Shown here one piece after another: positions 1 through 11,276 of a DNA stretch of 64,000 nucleotides. Numbering within the stretch: the first letter of the stretch is position 1; the number at the start of each line of letters is the position of its first letter. The notes under the pieces are model-generated. The model saw only the letters and a list, made by a program, of their open reading frames with translations. It did not search any database and was not told the origin of the DNA. The stretch comes from Apodospora peruviana (Eukaryota; Ascomycota; Sordariomycetes; Sordariales; Lasiosphaeriaceae), in the NCBI GenBank assembly GCA_033439685.1, contig JAUEDM010000001.1, forward strand, positions 3,844,001-3,908,000, in the 5' to 3' direction. The position numbers were made by a program, and so were the translations under genes.

Positions 1-1
1 G

Positions 2-895
2 GACCGCGAATTCGCGGCCAAGATCAAGCAGATCGCGGTGCGCGAGGCCAAGCGCAACAACGCCACCTACCGCCCGAGCGCGTTCCGAAACCTGTGGCAG
101 ATCGCCGAGCTGCGCGACGATCTCGAGATGCTGAGCGAGATCGCGGTTATCGTCGCGCCGTGCATGGACATGTCCGATGACGATGACGAGGACAACGACG
201 CCGACAAGATGGACGTCGACAGCGGCAACGGCAGCACCGCTAACAAAGTCGTCAGGGGGCTCGACCCCAAGAGCAGCGTCGCCTGGGCTGCCATAGAGGC
301 CATCACCAGGGGCCACAACCGCCTCGGCATGGACCGCGACCCTATCCGCGAGCTGATGAAGATTGTGCTCGCCTTCGAGGAGAACAAACCCGCTCGTCCC
401 GGCACGACCAACAAGGACGGCGAGCTGCGCCCATTCATCGCCCGCCCTGAGTTCGACATCATCCGGCGCATCCACTGGTACTCGACGGCCGCTGAGATCC
501 TCGAGGCCGCGCACAACACCGAGGCGGTCGAGGAGGGCGCTGTGGGCGGCGTCATGGAGCCCCTGAACTGGTTCCTCGTGACGCTCGATCTTGACAAGGC
601 CGACGTCGGCACCGAAGACCAGAGACTGATGCGCATCCGCGCGGTCAAGGCGGTCCTGAAGATGTGGATTAAGTATCCCAGGCAGGTCGCTGCTGCTGCT
701 GGAGGAGAGACGAACGTGAATACCGCGACGGCGAATAATATGAAGATGGCGGCGAAGGAGACGGTCGCGCCGGCCAAGGTGGCGATCGAGAAGGCACTGC
801 AGGACGAGAGGTCGCTGGATGTGCGCGCCAAGTGGAGGGAGTGCTTGGTGCTGGTGGATGAGCTGCTTGGGCTGTTGGAGAGGCTTTCTTCGTAG
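2..895 (+). CDS. 3' part of a large gene, possibly proteasome scaffold ECM29
   Basis: The reading frame is open from the left edge (first full codon at 2) to TAG at 895, giving the last 297 residues of a longer protein. The visible part is mostly helical and charged, with an acidic insert (DDDDEDND, near residue 57), which is compatible with HEAT/ARM-type repeats. The segment AKRNNATYRPSAFRNL and the overall look resemble the C-terminus of fungal ECM29, which tethers the proteasome core and regulatory particles. That is a weak impression from memory, not a motif-based call. There is no internal ATG that would make a convincing start, so the 5' end lies outside the window. It could equally be the end of another HEAT-repeat protein. 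Confidence 0.45.
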   Translation, partial: DREFAAKIKQIAVREAKRNNATYRPSAFRNLWQIAELRDDLEMLSEIAVIVAPCMDMSDDDDEDNDADKMDVDSGNGSTANKVVRGLDPKSSVAWAAIEAITRGHNRLGMDRDPIRELMKIVLAFEENKPARPGTTNKDGELRPFIARPEFDIIRRIHWYSTAAEILEAAHNTEAVEEGAVGGVMEPLNWFLVTLDLDKADVGTEDQRLMRIRAVKAVLKMWIKYPRQVAAAAGGETNVNTATANNMKMAAKETVAPAKVAIEKALQDERSLDVRAKWRECLVLVDELLGLLERLSS

Positions 896-2476
896 ATGCC
901 TACCTTGGGTTAAATCATGCCTGCCTTCATTGGCGGCCGTTCTTTTGCAGATGACTACCTCACCCCTTTCTTTGTTTGTTGCTGCGGCTATTTGTCTGGG
1001 TAGAGGTAGTTTCTTGGTTCGAATGCATCCCTGGTTGGCCGGTCAGGTCGTGTGATTATATTTGAGCGTATGTATTTGTCATCATGCTGATGCGTGCATG
1101 TTTTCGTGAATGTCTTCCTGATTTTCTTTAACCCGAGCGTTGGGAGTACCGAGGTTGTCCCTCTGATAGTATTGCACAGGGGTGTACCACGCGTACATAC
1201 GTTACATATAATCTGTTGATAGAGGCTGTATTTTACAAAAGGCCGTCTTATAAGTAGGCCACTCTAGTGATGTCTGGAGTGGAGGAGTTCGGAAACGGGG
1301 AGCCAGACTGCGGACGCATGGATACCAAGACAGCTTTTGGAGGCCCTTCTCCCTTCTGCCTCTATTCAACTCTCAATCAATTCAGGGAATAACTCGTACC
1401 AGTTCAACCGTATCTTCTAAGTCCTATGCAAATACAGAAGCTGCCCCAACCATGTACAGATACTGTACTCGTGCCTGTGTCTGCTCGCCTGTGGTGGACG
1501 CGGCCGAGTAAGGCGACAGATAAGTCGAATACCAATCGGCCGGGATGCTTGGACCTGTCATTTGTTTTCTGATGAGTGTGTTGAGTCAGTTGTCCAAAGG
1601 TACCCTGAGCTGCCCTGCGATTTGAAGCGAGCAAATCCCCGCTTCAAGCTCTTGTATAGATCATTCGATAGGTATTATTCCTAGGTTCTTTTTGTCTTTT
1701 ATTCCTCCTTCCTTCGGGGGGGGGGGAACGAATACGGTTGCGATGCTCCAAACTCCAAGCAACTGTTGCATGATGCACCCCGCCTCCGGAGCGTACCTAT
1801 GGTGCTTGTGGTGCCCGGTCGGCTGTGCCGGTGTGGGAAGGTTCACCTCAGGAGACGAACGCGACATACCCCACTAGGAACCCGCTTTTGTTAGTTACCT
1901 AAGCACTTAAGCAGAACCCTGAGAACCCCGCGCGTCCATTGAATGCCTGCGCCGAAGGTCGGGGAATCGCGCGTTTCGACTTTCTGCCCGCCATCTTGCG
2001 TCACAGACTCTCAACCTACCAGGTAGTCTCTGCCTACGGAGTACCTTAGATACCTTCACCCAGACTCAACCACCATTCTTTCCTCTTGCTTGCTTAGCAA
2101 CACGTGTCACTGGCAGTCGCTCATCGTCCTCTTTTTTTGGGTTACTTGCGAGAAGCCGTGCCCTCACTTCTTCAAGCCTAACATAGGGCACCAGCGACCA
2201 GAATCAGATCCCGCCCCCGCCCCGGTACCTGAGCACCTTTTACCCAACGTCGGCCTCGAGAGAGAGCTTGGACTGCTCAGAAGCCACCCAGCCTTTTGTC
2301 GGGCAGCTGCGCCCTGGTTCTCGTTGAAGGTGAACTGAAGGCAAGAAAGATTAATAAACTCGGGGCTTTACCAACCGGGGCTTTCTCCACCACTCGCTGT
2401 TCCGATCTACCCCTGCGCATCGACAATCGCTCCCCATCCGAGACATTGCCTCCAACCACAACCTGGAATCCACAAG
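896..2476. other. Intergenic, no gene seen
   Basis: This holds the 3' flank of the truncated gene and the promoter and leader of the UBX gene. A run of 10 G lies near 1719-1728. Only short frames without protein-like composition are present. The last 100 bases are C/T-rich and read as a 5' UTR. Confidence 0.6.
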
Positions 2477-4266
2477 ATGGCAGACGACGAGAGACTTGAT
2501 GCCTTCGTCGGCATCACGGGTGCAAGCGAGACCGCGGGCCGACGCATGATGGAGCTCTGCGGCGGCGATCTCGAACAGGCTATTCAGCTCTGGTTCAACG
2601 ACGAGGAGCTCCAGCGCTCACTGTCCGCCCCTGTTTCAGTCGTGCCCTCGACATCGACATCGACAGCGCCAGCCCGTAGCGCCAACACGGCTACTTCTCG
2701 CTCCCGGCCGAGCGGCCGCCGTACCATCGGACGCGAGGATGATGAAGGTGTGATTCACATTGACTCGGACGATGACGTCCAGATGACCGACGACGAGGGC
2801 ATGGGGACGTACGACTCGGATGATGCTGCCGATGCTGTCCATGTCGCCCGGACAGCTCAGGAAGAGGAAGATGCCGCCATGGCCCAGAGACTGCAGGAGG
2901 AGATGTACGGCGGCGCTGCCCAGAGTGCTGGTGGTGGTGCCGATGGTCTTCTTGACGAGGATGGCGTTCGAGCACCTATCCAACGCACCACTGAAACGCT
3001 GGTTGATCCGACCGGATTTCCCTCCGGTGGGTTCGCTGGCGGATTCGACGACGATGGTGGACAGGCCGCCTTGCTGGAATTCCGTAGGAGACGTCAGGCC
3101 CAAGGTGAGATTTTCTTGATTTCCAACCTGCTACGCTTGTACTAACACAGCCGGTCCTAGCAGCGCGCCCACGCAACCCATTTGGTCAATCCGTCTGGGA
3201 CGATCCTAGACCGGTGACCGGCCCTGGAGGCGGCCTTCCTACAACCCAGGCCACAACCCAGACTAGCCGTTCCACGCGCTTGGCCGAGATGTTCCGGCCG
3301 CCTTACGAGATAATGTCTCATTTTACCTGGGAGGAGGCGCGCGACGAAGGCAAGGAGAAGAAGAAATGGATCCTGGTTAACCTCCAGGACATGTCCGACT
3401 TCAACTGTCAGGTGCTGAACCGCGATGTTTGGAAGGACCAGGCGGTCAGCCAGCTCGTCAGCGAGAACTTTATCTTTTTGCAGTACGAGAAGTCGGATCC
3501 GGTTGCGGAGCAGTACATCACATTCTACTTCCCGAACCAGTCCCACGAGAACCCGAGTAACTATCCACACGTCTCCATCATAGACCCTAGGACAGGCGAG
3601 CAGGTCAAAGTGTGGAGCGGGATTCCGTTCCCCAGCGCCAGCGAGTTCCACGCAGACCTTGCCGAATTCTTAGACAGGTACAGTTTGTCGGCAAACCACA
3701 AGAATCCCGTCTCCAAGGCCAAGAGACCCGAGCGTGTAGTGGATGTGGACCGCATGACGGAAGAGGAGATGCTGCAGATGGCGATGCAGAACAGTCTGGA
3801 GGCCAACGACAGTGGGAGTAGCCTGCCAAAGAACGTCATTGATCCGGACGAGCTCACTAAGCTTGAGTCTCAAGATGACTTCTCATCCTCAGATAAGGGC
3901 AAAGAACGAGTAGACTCGGCAGAGACCCAAGAGGCGACAGCATCTGGCATAACATCACAAGCATCCGCATTCTCTCGAATCCCTTCAGACCGCCCGCACG
4001 TTGAGCCAGCTCACGACCCGGCCACGACGACGAGAGTTCAGGTCCGCAACCCGCCTTCTCGTATTATCCGTCGTTTCCGCCTCGATGAGCCGGTTGCAAG
4101 AATTTACGAGTGGCTCAAGGCCGAGCCCCTGCCCGGCAAGGAGGGCATCGAATTTGAGCTCAAGTCGATGCCTCAAGGCACCAATCTTATTGAACACCTC
4201 GATGAGACGATTAAGGAGGCTTGTTTAGCTAACGGAACGGTCATGATTGAGTTTGTCGAGGAGTGA
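2477..4266 (+). CDS. UBX5: UBX/UAS domain protein, UBX5/UBXN7 type (p97/Cdc48 adaptor)
   Basis: Exons 2477-3104 and 3161-4266, 577 residues. Known role of the family: UBA-UAS-UBX proteins link ubiquitinated substrates to the Cdc48/p97 ATPase. Visible domains in order: an N-terminal UBA-like helix bundle (residues about 5-50), acidic linkers, a thioredoxin-like UAS domain beginning PPYEIMSHFTWEEA with ILVNLQDMSDF and the cis-Pro-like PHVSIIDP, a ubiquitin-interacting motif (EEEMLQMAMQNSLE), and a C-terminal UBX beta-grasp (TTTRVQVRNP to VMIEFVEE). The start ATG is preceded by 'cacaag' and opens the UBA. Intron 3105-3160 has donor GTGAGA, branch TACTAAC and a tandem TAG/CAG acceptor; either acceptor keeps frame. 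The length fits UBXN7-type proteins (about 490-580). I am confident of the family and fairly confident of orthology to yeast Ubx5. Confidence 0.93.
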
Positions 4267-6462
4267 AGAAGCCATAGTATTATGGCTGCTACATCTTTTT
4301 TCCTTTTTGCTCGGATCGGGTTGGCTGCTTCATTTTCAACACAGGAACTTTTGCGAGGGACGGTTAGGTTTCAATTAGAAAGGCGTCAAGGTGGGAAGAG
4401 TCATATTCGCGCCCCCTTTTCCTCGACAGGGGAGCTGCTTTGTCCTGATCATTTGTGCGCTGGGATCTTTTCTTTGACAAGTCACTTGCTCGTATTCACG
4501 AAATGGAATGGCGGTCTTGCTAATGGCCATTGGCTGAAGGGTAGATGGATTCAATGGAGTTTATCGAATACAAACAGAGGGGGAATATATGGCCGCCTTT
4601 TGCATACGGGGACCGAGAGGCTAGTTTTCTCTCTTTCTCCGCGGTGGGGCATTTTCTTTTCCTTCTGGTCTTTTTCTCTTCGTTCATCGCTTTTTCACAA
4701 CGGTACGCAGCGAAATTACAGAGGTGCTAGTAGTAGCGACTAGATAGAGGATAGCTGACTGGGTGGTCTTTTTCTTCTCGAAGCCCTCATTTAGGGGGCC
4801 CTTGAGGCACATAGAGGGCTATCTGCCTAGTTGGCAACGGATATTGAATAATATGCGAACTGGGAATACAGAATACGCAACGTTCAAATTAGATCCCATG
4901 CTTTCCAAATGAGTGCTGAGTATCGACGGACAAATCTAGTTCACAGACATACACGCATATCCAACAGGGAAACTGCTCAAAGCCAATCCGACTTCCGTCT
5001 GCGACCAGCTGGCAAGATTGCGCCCCGGACAAGGCCGAGCTGAAAACAGAGAAAGTCGTGGCCTTGACCAATTGTATGACTTACATGTAGGTATTGGGCA
5101 GACCAATGATGACGAGAGTGACGCGATCGTGTGCCTGTGACGTGCGTGCCTGACGTGCCTGACGTGCCTGACGTGCCTGACTGTCTGGATTGGGGGGGAT
5201 GATTTCGAGGGAATGCGCCAGCCAATCAATTTGGTGGAAGCCAGGGTTTCGAGACGGCCCTGGGTATGGTTTGTCATATACACACGACAACAAGTCACCG
5301 GTCAGGTGAAACAAGGTGAGTGGCTGTCGTTCACCTGGCCGCCCTGAGGTTGTCTGGATGACAGGTTGTGGGGACTTCAGCGCTCTAAACTTTCTATTAC
5401 AGGGGATCAAAAGCATATTGCTAGGTGTAAGAGAATAGAAGCACAATGGATGAGTTGATTCGATGTCTGTCGTCGAAGATGATCAAGATAATTTTAGGTC
5501 TTCTCTCCTTTTTCAGCCCACCACCGACACCTGCGGGATGAGGGGAAATATCCGTCAGGGGAATTTGTTGCTGGAGATTCCCGTGTTCGTGTCCATCCAA
5601 TGCGAATGCCGTGTCACTTGCCCCACAGCGCATGCCCCTGCGCCTGGCCGGGCTGGCCGTGGCTGTGGCTTTGGAGGGGAACCTGGACGAGCGGACCAGG
5701 GGGGGGGGAGGGGGGGAAACAATGGAGCCAAACAAATGTTAACGAGGATTGGCGCATTCCACGCTGGCACTGCTGGGCTTTTATTGTTTCCCTTGAACCC
5801 CACATTGATGATCCGCGAAACACGAATGTACATACGGTACCCAGTAGGCAGGTACGGCATATCAACTTTCTGAGAAGGAAGGCAGAGGGCAAACCGCAAT
5901 ATTCTTTACTCCCCTTTTCAGTATAAGCTACGACCTTTTATGATTTGACGACTGGAACGAAGAAAACGACCACTCGCGGCAGAAGGAACCGAGGGCCACA
6001 GCAAGCTCAAGAGTACCTTTCCAGGTTGGCAGGCACGCACGGCAGGTAAGCAATAACACGGCCATATTATCGACAACGGATGGAAGCTGGGCTGCCTGCT
6101 GGCTTTTTGGTCTGGTCTGCAGTTCGTTCAGTCCGAGTTTTCCCTCGACTCGACGCCTTTCCGTCTGGCTTGTATTAACGTATTAATGTTTCGAATAGCC
6201 AGGCATCTCTTCTGTCGCACACTCGATCTTTGCCGAACCTACCATACACGCACTCGGAACCCACCAGCTGGTTCTTCCAAGCTGTCTGCGAAAAGGCTAC
6301 GACGCTAAGGTACACCTCCGCCTCGCAGGAAGTGCATTCCCATCGAATCCCCTCTGCACACAGCCTATGCAGTGCTTGTTTCGCCGTGTGCGGTGAACAC
6401 TTCGACCTACAATCTGCCCACCCATAGACTACTTGTTTGGGGAAAGGGCAAATCAAGTCGCC
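4267..6462. other. Intergenic; G-runs and a 9-bp minisatellite
   Basis: No convincing gene in 2.2 kb. It contains a 4-copy 9-mer repeat (5146-5181), an interrupted G-rich tract near 5698-5717, and toward the right end a C/T-rich stretch that should hold the promoter and 5' UTR of the kinase gene. Confidence 0.6.
5146..5181. repeat. 9-bp tandem repeat GTGCCTGAC x4
   Basis: Four perfect head-to-tail copies of GTGCCTGAC; the flanks (TGTGACGTGC) look like diverged units. Each unit junction creates TGACGTG, close to a bZIP/CRE-like core (TGACGT). Whether it is functional or simple replication slippage is unknown. Confidence 0.9.
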
Positions 6463-8121
6463 ATGGCCGACCGCGACTATGACGAGTCGGAGGGACCGTT
6501 CGACCCGGAGCTCCTATACACCAAGGAGTATTGCATTGGTGGTGGAAGCTTTGGTAAGGTCTACAAAGGGTATGCTGCTGTCCTTGCACCCCGACTACTC
6601 CACAGGTCGCTGACATGTGCCCGACTGTAGCGTTGACAAGAGGACTGGCCAAGCCGTAGCTATCAAGGTCATCGACATCGAAAGCGCCGAGGACGAAGTC
6701 GAAGACATCATTCAGGAGATTGCCATCCTGTCGGAGCTGCAGTCCCCATACGTAACTAAGTATTACGGCTCCTACGCCAAGGGTGCTGAGCTCTGGATTG
6801 TCATGGAGTACTGCGCGGGAGGCAGCTGCGCCGATCTGATGAAGCCCGGCCTTATTAGGGAGGACTACATTGCCATCATCGTCCGCGAGCTGCTCATGGG
6901 GCTGGACTACCTGCACTCGGACAAGAAGCTGCATCGAGACGTCAAGGCGGCCAATGTGCTGCTCACTGCTAATGGCCAGGTCAAACTTGCCGACTTTGGC
7001 GTGTCTGGACAACTTTCGGCAACCATGACGAAGAAGAACACGTTTGTCGGCACGCCGTTCTGGATGGCGCCAGAAGTGATCAAGCAAAGTGGCTATGATC
7101 AAAAGGCTGACATCTGGTCGCTGGGAATCACCGCCCTCGAGTTGGCCAACGGCGCGCCCCCGTACGCCGACATCCACCCCATGAAGGTGCTCTTTCTCAT
7201 CCCTAAGAATCCGGCCCCCCGGTTGGAGGGGAACTTTACCAAAGCGTTCAAGGACTTTATTGAGCTCTGCCTTCAGCGGGAGCCTAAGCAGCGTCCCACG
7301 GCAAAGGAGCTGCTCCAGCACCCATTTGTACGCAGAGCCAAGAAGACCACCTACCTCACAGAGCTGATCGAGCGCTACAGCCGGTGGAGCGCCACTAACA
7401 AGTCCGAGGACGAGGAGAGTCTCTCGGGCGACGAGTCTAACAACCACGACGCCGAAGAGAGGAACCAAGTCGATGAGGACATGTGGGACTTTGGCACCGT
7501 TCGGCTGGTCGGTAAGGACGGCGGCCTCGTGCACAGACCGGGCATGCTCAACCCGATGGACGAGTCGACGACGAACGTGAGATCATCGAGAACGGCCGAG
7601 AATGCAGATGATTACGGCGAGAGGCGCAGGGAGCCCAGCCCGACGAAGCTTGCAGCAGACACTAAGGATACGCTCAAGCCGTCGGTTGTCGTGGCCAGCA
7701 CGTCGAGGCAGACGTCGCCGCAGCGAAAGCCAGTACCGACTCCATCTATGCCTCCCCAGTCGCCCGCCGGGTTCCCGTTACCCCGTTCACCGGGTAAAGT
7801 GCAGCAGGCGCGAGATGTCGAGACGCCTCGAGCATCGCTGTCGCTCTCGAAACCGATGCCCCCTGTGCCGGTCGATAGTTCTCCAGACTACGATCGTGTG
7901 TTGCAGGAGCAGCTACAACGGGACATGGGTGTGATGAATCTGGGCCAAGCGATCCAGAGCAATGGCCAACAGCAGCAACAGCAGCAGCAGTTCCGGCTCT
8001 TCCCGCTGCAGCAAAGCCCCTCTCCTACGCCACAGCAGTCATCATCAAGAGCATCCTCTTCATCCAGATTCGCCCCGATCAAACTGCCAGAGATCCCCCC
8101 GTTCAGAGGAGGACAGACACC

Positions 8122-8161
<40 letters not shown>

Positions 8162-8752
8162 CCTCTGCAGCGAGTCGTGAACCAGAATCAGCCGCCCCAG
8201 CCCCTCGTGAGCAAGGCTGCACAGCCTCCCCAGATCCCTCAGCACGGCAAGGTCACCTACGGTAGCGCCAACCGAAATAGTAGCTCGCTGGTGTCCAAGG
8301 AGCTTCCCCGCGCGTCGGCGATGGCGTCGTCTTCGTCGGCTCCCGAGCAAGGAGGCGGCTCTTCGGCGGCGGCGCAGCCGCTTTCGTTCCCCTCACCGGC
8401 GCCGGCAAACCCGAACGGGGACCTCGACGCGCTTAACGACGTAATCTTCCCGGCCCTCGAGGAGGCGCTCAAGCGCCGCCAGATCCGGCTGCAGCAGCTG
8501 TACCGCCCCGAGCCGGGTTTCCCGATGGCGCCGCCGACGCCGAAGCAGCAGCGCGCCGAGGCTGCCCAAGACAAGATCCGCAAGCTGGTTTATAGGCTCG
8601 CCCATGTGTGCAAGGAAATCGACCATTATGACAAGGCCGAGCCGGTGGGTATGGGCAAGGACGTTCCCACGTTTCTGGAGGGCTTGCTAGAGGAGATCTT
8701 GGTCAGGGTCGAGCCGCTTGACGAGGAGGAGGCTCAGCAGGCGGGGATTTAA
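6463..8752 (+). CDS. Ste20-family (GCK-III) protein kinase, MST/Sid1/Sps1-like
   Basis: Exons 6463-6569 and 6631-8752, 742 residues. The N-terminal catalytic domain is complete: glycine loop GGGSFGKV (residues 26-33), VAIK lysine (48), HRDVKAAN (137-144), DFG (157-159), a TFVGTPFWMAPE activation segment, and the GCK-type substrate region. Known role: GCK-III kinases act upstream of NDR kinases in the septation and morphogenesis networks. The long C-terminal half is Pro/Ser/Gln-rich with 7-Q and 13-Q tracts, then a conserved-looking helical end (DALNDVIFPALEEAL to VRVEPLDEE). The ATG in gtcgccATGg was chosen; the intron 6570-6630 splits codon Gly36 just after the glycine loop. Which GCK-III paralogue this is (MST-1, SID-1 or POD-6 type) cannot be settled by eye. 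Confidence 0.93.
8123..8161 (+). repeat. (CAA)13 polyglutamine codon tract
   Basis: Thirteen consecutive CAA codons inside the kinase gene; a shorter mixed CAA/CAG 7-Q tract lies about 140 bp upstream (around 7969-7989). Pure trinucleotide tracts of this kind vary in length between strains. Confidence 0.95.
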
Positions 8753-9779
8753 TCGCCTCCGGTCCGGTACTGCTGTGCTGTCTTATGACAGATAGCAAGT
8801 TCCTCGAAAGTGGGGCAGATGAACGCAAACGGAAACGACAGCAGCAACAGGATGGTTTGCTTTCATCCCAGACAATCAACCAACCTTCTAGAAGCTCCTC
8901 GAAGATGGATGCGACGACTGTGTATCCCATGATACGATGATGGCGCAAAGAAAACAATTTGCAGCGTTTCGGCCCTTGCTTTTTTGGGCCGGACAGAGCG
9001 CGCGGCGTCATGGGCTGGCGACCATGATATAAAAGGTATGTCCCACTCACTTCCCCAAGTTTTACACACCAACCGGGAGTTCCAGCGTCTAACTTTATGG
9101 GCTTGGTTAAGCTATGGCTTTCAACAGAGTTTATACGATACGATGACCGGACGGGTGGCCCCAAGGAAAAGCGTTGCGGAAGATGCAGGGGTCGAAGCCT
9201 AACACAGCGGTGCTGTACCGGCTTCAGTGGCCTGAATCACCAGCTCGCTTCTTTGATGGAGAATCGAAGATCAGGGACCCAGACGGTTATGGTGGCCAGA
9301 GCGAAAATTGGGTTGCGAAACTGTTTCTGGTTTGGAGGAAACAACAGGTTCCAAGCGACATGAACCTTATTGGCATCTTGGTCATCTGGTAGAACATACA
9401 CCGATAATAATTTTGCCAGTATCTTCCTCTGTGGGGTGTTTAGCATGCCTTTTTTTCGTCGCGAAAAGTGAAGACGCAGAATTCCAAATCAGGAACAAAG
9501 TCCTGAGCCTGACCTTATGCATCACTTCGATCGGGATCTCTCCACGATCGTAGGTATGCACAGAGTTTTGTGTGCAGCAGTGACGTGATGTGACATGATT
9601 TCTCGGGCCCGAACCCCTGAGCTTTATTTTCCGTCCCCCCTTTCCGATTTCCAAATTCTTTGCAATGCAGTGTTACCGTAGGCTCTGTCTGCCATTTCTA
9701 CGCCATGTAGGTAAATTGGAGAAAAGAATGAGTGGAGTTGGTACCCAGGCAGGTGCAGAGATCCGCCGAGATGCCTACT
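8753..9779. other. Intergenic, no gene seen
   Basis: Kinase 3' flank. A TATAAAAG lies near 9029, but no protein-like frame follows it. Confidence 0.55.
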
Positions 9780-9789
9780 AAAAAGAAAA
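9780..9789 (-). terminator. Pol III T-run terminator of tRNA-Ser
   Basis: On the minus strand this reads as two T-runs (TTTT C TTTTT) 41-50 nt beyond the tRNA 3' end, the first T-run of four or more downstream of it. Confidence 0.6.
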
Positions 9790-9829
9790 GGGGGCCACTA
9801 CCGAAGTGGATGAAGCCCTGATGATTGTT

Positions 9830-9911
9830 CGACGTGGGCCTGATTTGAACAGACGCCTCCGAAGAGACATGATTTCTAGTCATGCGCATTAGACCACTCT
9901 GCCACCACGCC
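9830..9911 (-). tRNA. tRNA-Ser (anticodon AGA)
   Basis: The 82-nt minus-strand sequence folds as a class II tRNA. The acceptor GGCGTGG pairs with CCACGTC, with discriminator G. The D-arm region GCAGAGTGGTCTAATGC is an A-box match. The anticodon stem CATGA/TCATG encloses loop CTAGAAA (AGA at 34-36). There is a long variable arm CTC-TTCG-GAG and a T-arm GTCTG-TTCAAAT-CAGGC. The long variable arm and the anticodon both say serine, reading UCU and, through inosine, UCC. There is no intron. Confidence 0.96.
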
Positions 9912-10565
9912 ATCGTTATTTTGATGTATTTTCTTCCGCGGTTAATGTGGCTTTTGAGCATAGTTTGATCCGCACCCACAACGCAGTAGTTTCCGCTCAA
10001 TTCCAACATCATGGCATGTCAACTTTTCTGGACTTTTCTCTGCCTATTCCAAGGTTTACAATATCTGCTGGTAGTTGGCGATAATACCAGACAACGGGGG
10101 AACTCTTCTACATAGACTGGCTTTGCTGTAGTCTGGTATTCACGCTGCATGGCAGGTAACGGTAATCATTCGCTTCTAGATACAAACAATACCGCAGGCG
10201 TCTTTCTCTTCTAGGTACCTACCTGGTACCTATGTAAGGTTAGTATCCGGGCAAGAAGAGAGCACTGTCGTTAATATCCAGCTCTTCTATGCGCACCTAC
10301 GTACACATCACCCCTGAACAGACTAGAGCCAAAGCAGTTGTACGTCTGTTGTCGTGTCCTCTCTCATCCCTGAAACACAAAAGCAAACATCACAGTTTCT
10401 CTTTCTTCTGTATCTTGCCTAGGTAGGCAGGTAGCTACCTACTCATGAACCCAGGAAAGAAAGGTACCGAACTGCATCCAGCAATGAGCAACAGCAACAG
10501 CAACAGCAACGCAGGCACTACAATACACCCTCGAGGCGCTCCTCTTTTCTAGGTAAGCAACCTCA
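9912..10565. other. Intergenic; ACCTAGGT-type tetranucleotide clusters
   Basis: This is the upstream flank of the tRNA and the 3' flank of the secreted-protein gene. It contains the near-palindromic CTAGGTACCTACCTGGTACC (10211-10230) and CCTAGGTAGGCAGGTAGCTACC (about 10420-10440), plus a short (CAACAG)n run at 10490-10510. No gene is seen. Confidence 0.55.
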
Positions 10566-11276
10566 TCATATTGAGACTCCGCCCAAGCCCTCCCACGCCT
10601 GTATCTGAAACGGAAAAATCGTAACATTCTTAGCTGCGCAATCAACCGTATCAGTCGAGTAAAGCTGACCCATCTTCCAGTCCGGATTCTGCCAGCGCTG
10701 CGAATCGCACTGCAGCGAGATATTCGCAGTTCCCGACGCGTTGAAAAATATACTATCTCGTCCACCATCCAAATCGTCCCCCAAACAAGCCCAGGTCTGA
10801 TTCACGTCCAATTTTCCGGCGGACCTATCGAACCTAAAAACCGCCATCGCAAATGCTGGGACTGTTATATTTGGGGCGCCAGTTATGTTTGTCCCGGTCG
10901 GAAAGGGCTCGTCGCACGTGTACCACTCGTTCCCATAGAAAAAGTCGGTAGGACTGAGACTGCGCGCGTAGCATGACTGAGTGTAGTCGAGCGCCGTGTT
11001 GGTCAAGTTGAAGGAGACCTCGCCGTCGGCGACAGCGCGGTGGGCTGGCGTGCTGAAGATTACCGAGGACCGGAACCAGAAATCTTGGGCCGTCCAAGAC
11101 AGAGAGTCGAACGAGGTTTCGGCACAGGTGCTGCTTTTTGCTGCTTCATTTAATGTATCTTTTCTCTGTAGTGGGCTGTTCTTGTTGCGGGAGAAGATGG
11201 ATGGCATGGCGTAGACAAGGGGTGTGATGGTGGCTAAAAGCAAGCCAAGGAGATGGAGGAGCGTGATGGCGACCAT
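10566..11276 (-). CDS. Secreted N-glycosylated hypothetical protein
   Basis: A single-exon frame of 236 residues. The first 23 residues (MVAITLLHLLGLLLATITPLVYA) form a typical signal peptide ending in an AxA-like cleavage site. The mature part has six cysteines, enough for three disulfides, and seven N-X-S/T sequons (NLT, NIT twice, NQT, NAS, NIS, NVT), so it should be an extracellular or wall glycoprotein. There is no membrane segment and no catalytic motif I recognise. The ATG is the only one near the signal sequence. Family unknown to me; a secreted effector-like or wall protein is an inference only. Confidence 0.8.
   Translation of the reverse strand: MVAITLLHLLGLLLATITPLVYAMPSIFSRNKNSPLQRKDTLNEAAKSSTCAETSFDSLSWTAQDFWFRSSVIFSTPAHRAVADGEVSFNLTNTALDYTQSCYARSLSPTDFFYGNEWYTCDEPFPTGTNITGAPNITVPAFAMAVFRFDRSAGKLDVNQTWACLGDDLDGGRDSIFFNASGTANISLQCDSQRWQNPDWKMGQLYSTDTVDCAAKNVTIFPFQIQAWEGLGGVSI

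Noticed and set aside
67..831. 254-codon open frame on the minus strand
   Set aside because: Antisense shadow of the GC-rich coding region at 2-895; composition is Ser/Ala/Arg-rich and meaningless.
1011..1030. GGTTCGAAT, like a tRNA T-loop
   Set aside because: No pairing stems or anticodon arm around it.
6407..7534. 375-codon open frame opposite the kinase
   Set aside because: Antisense of the kinase catalytic domain; no domain of its own.
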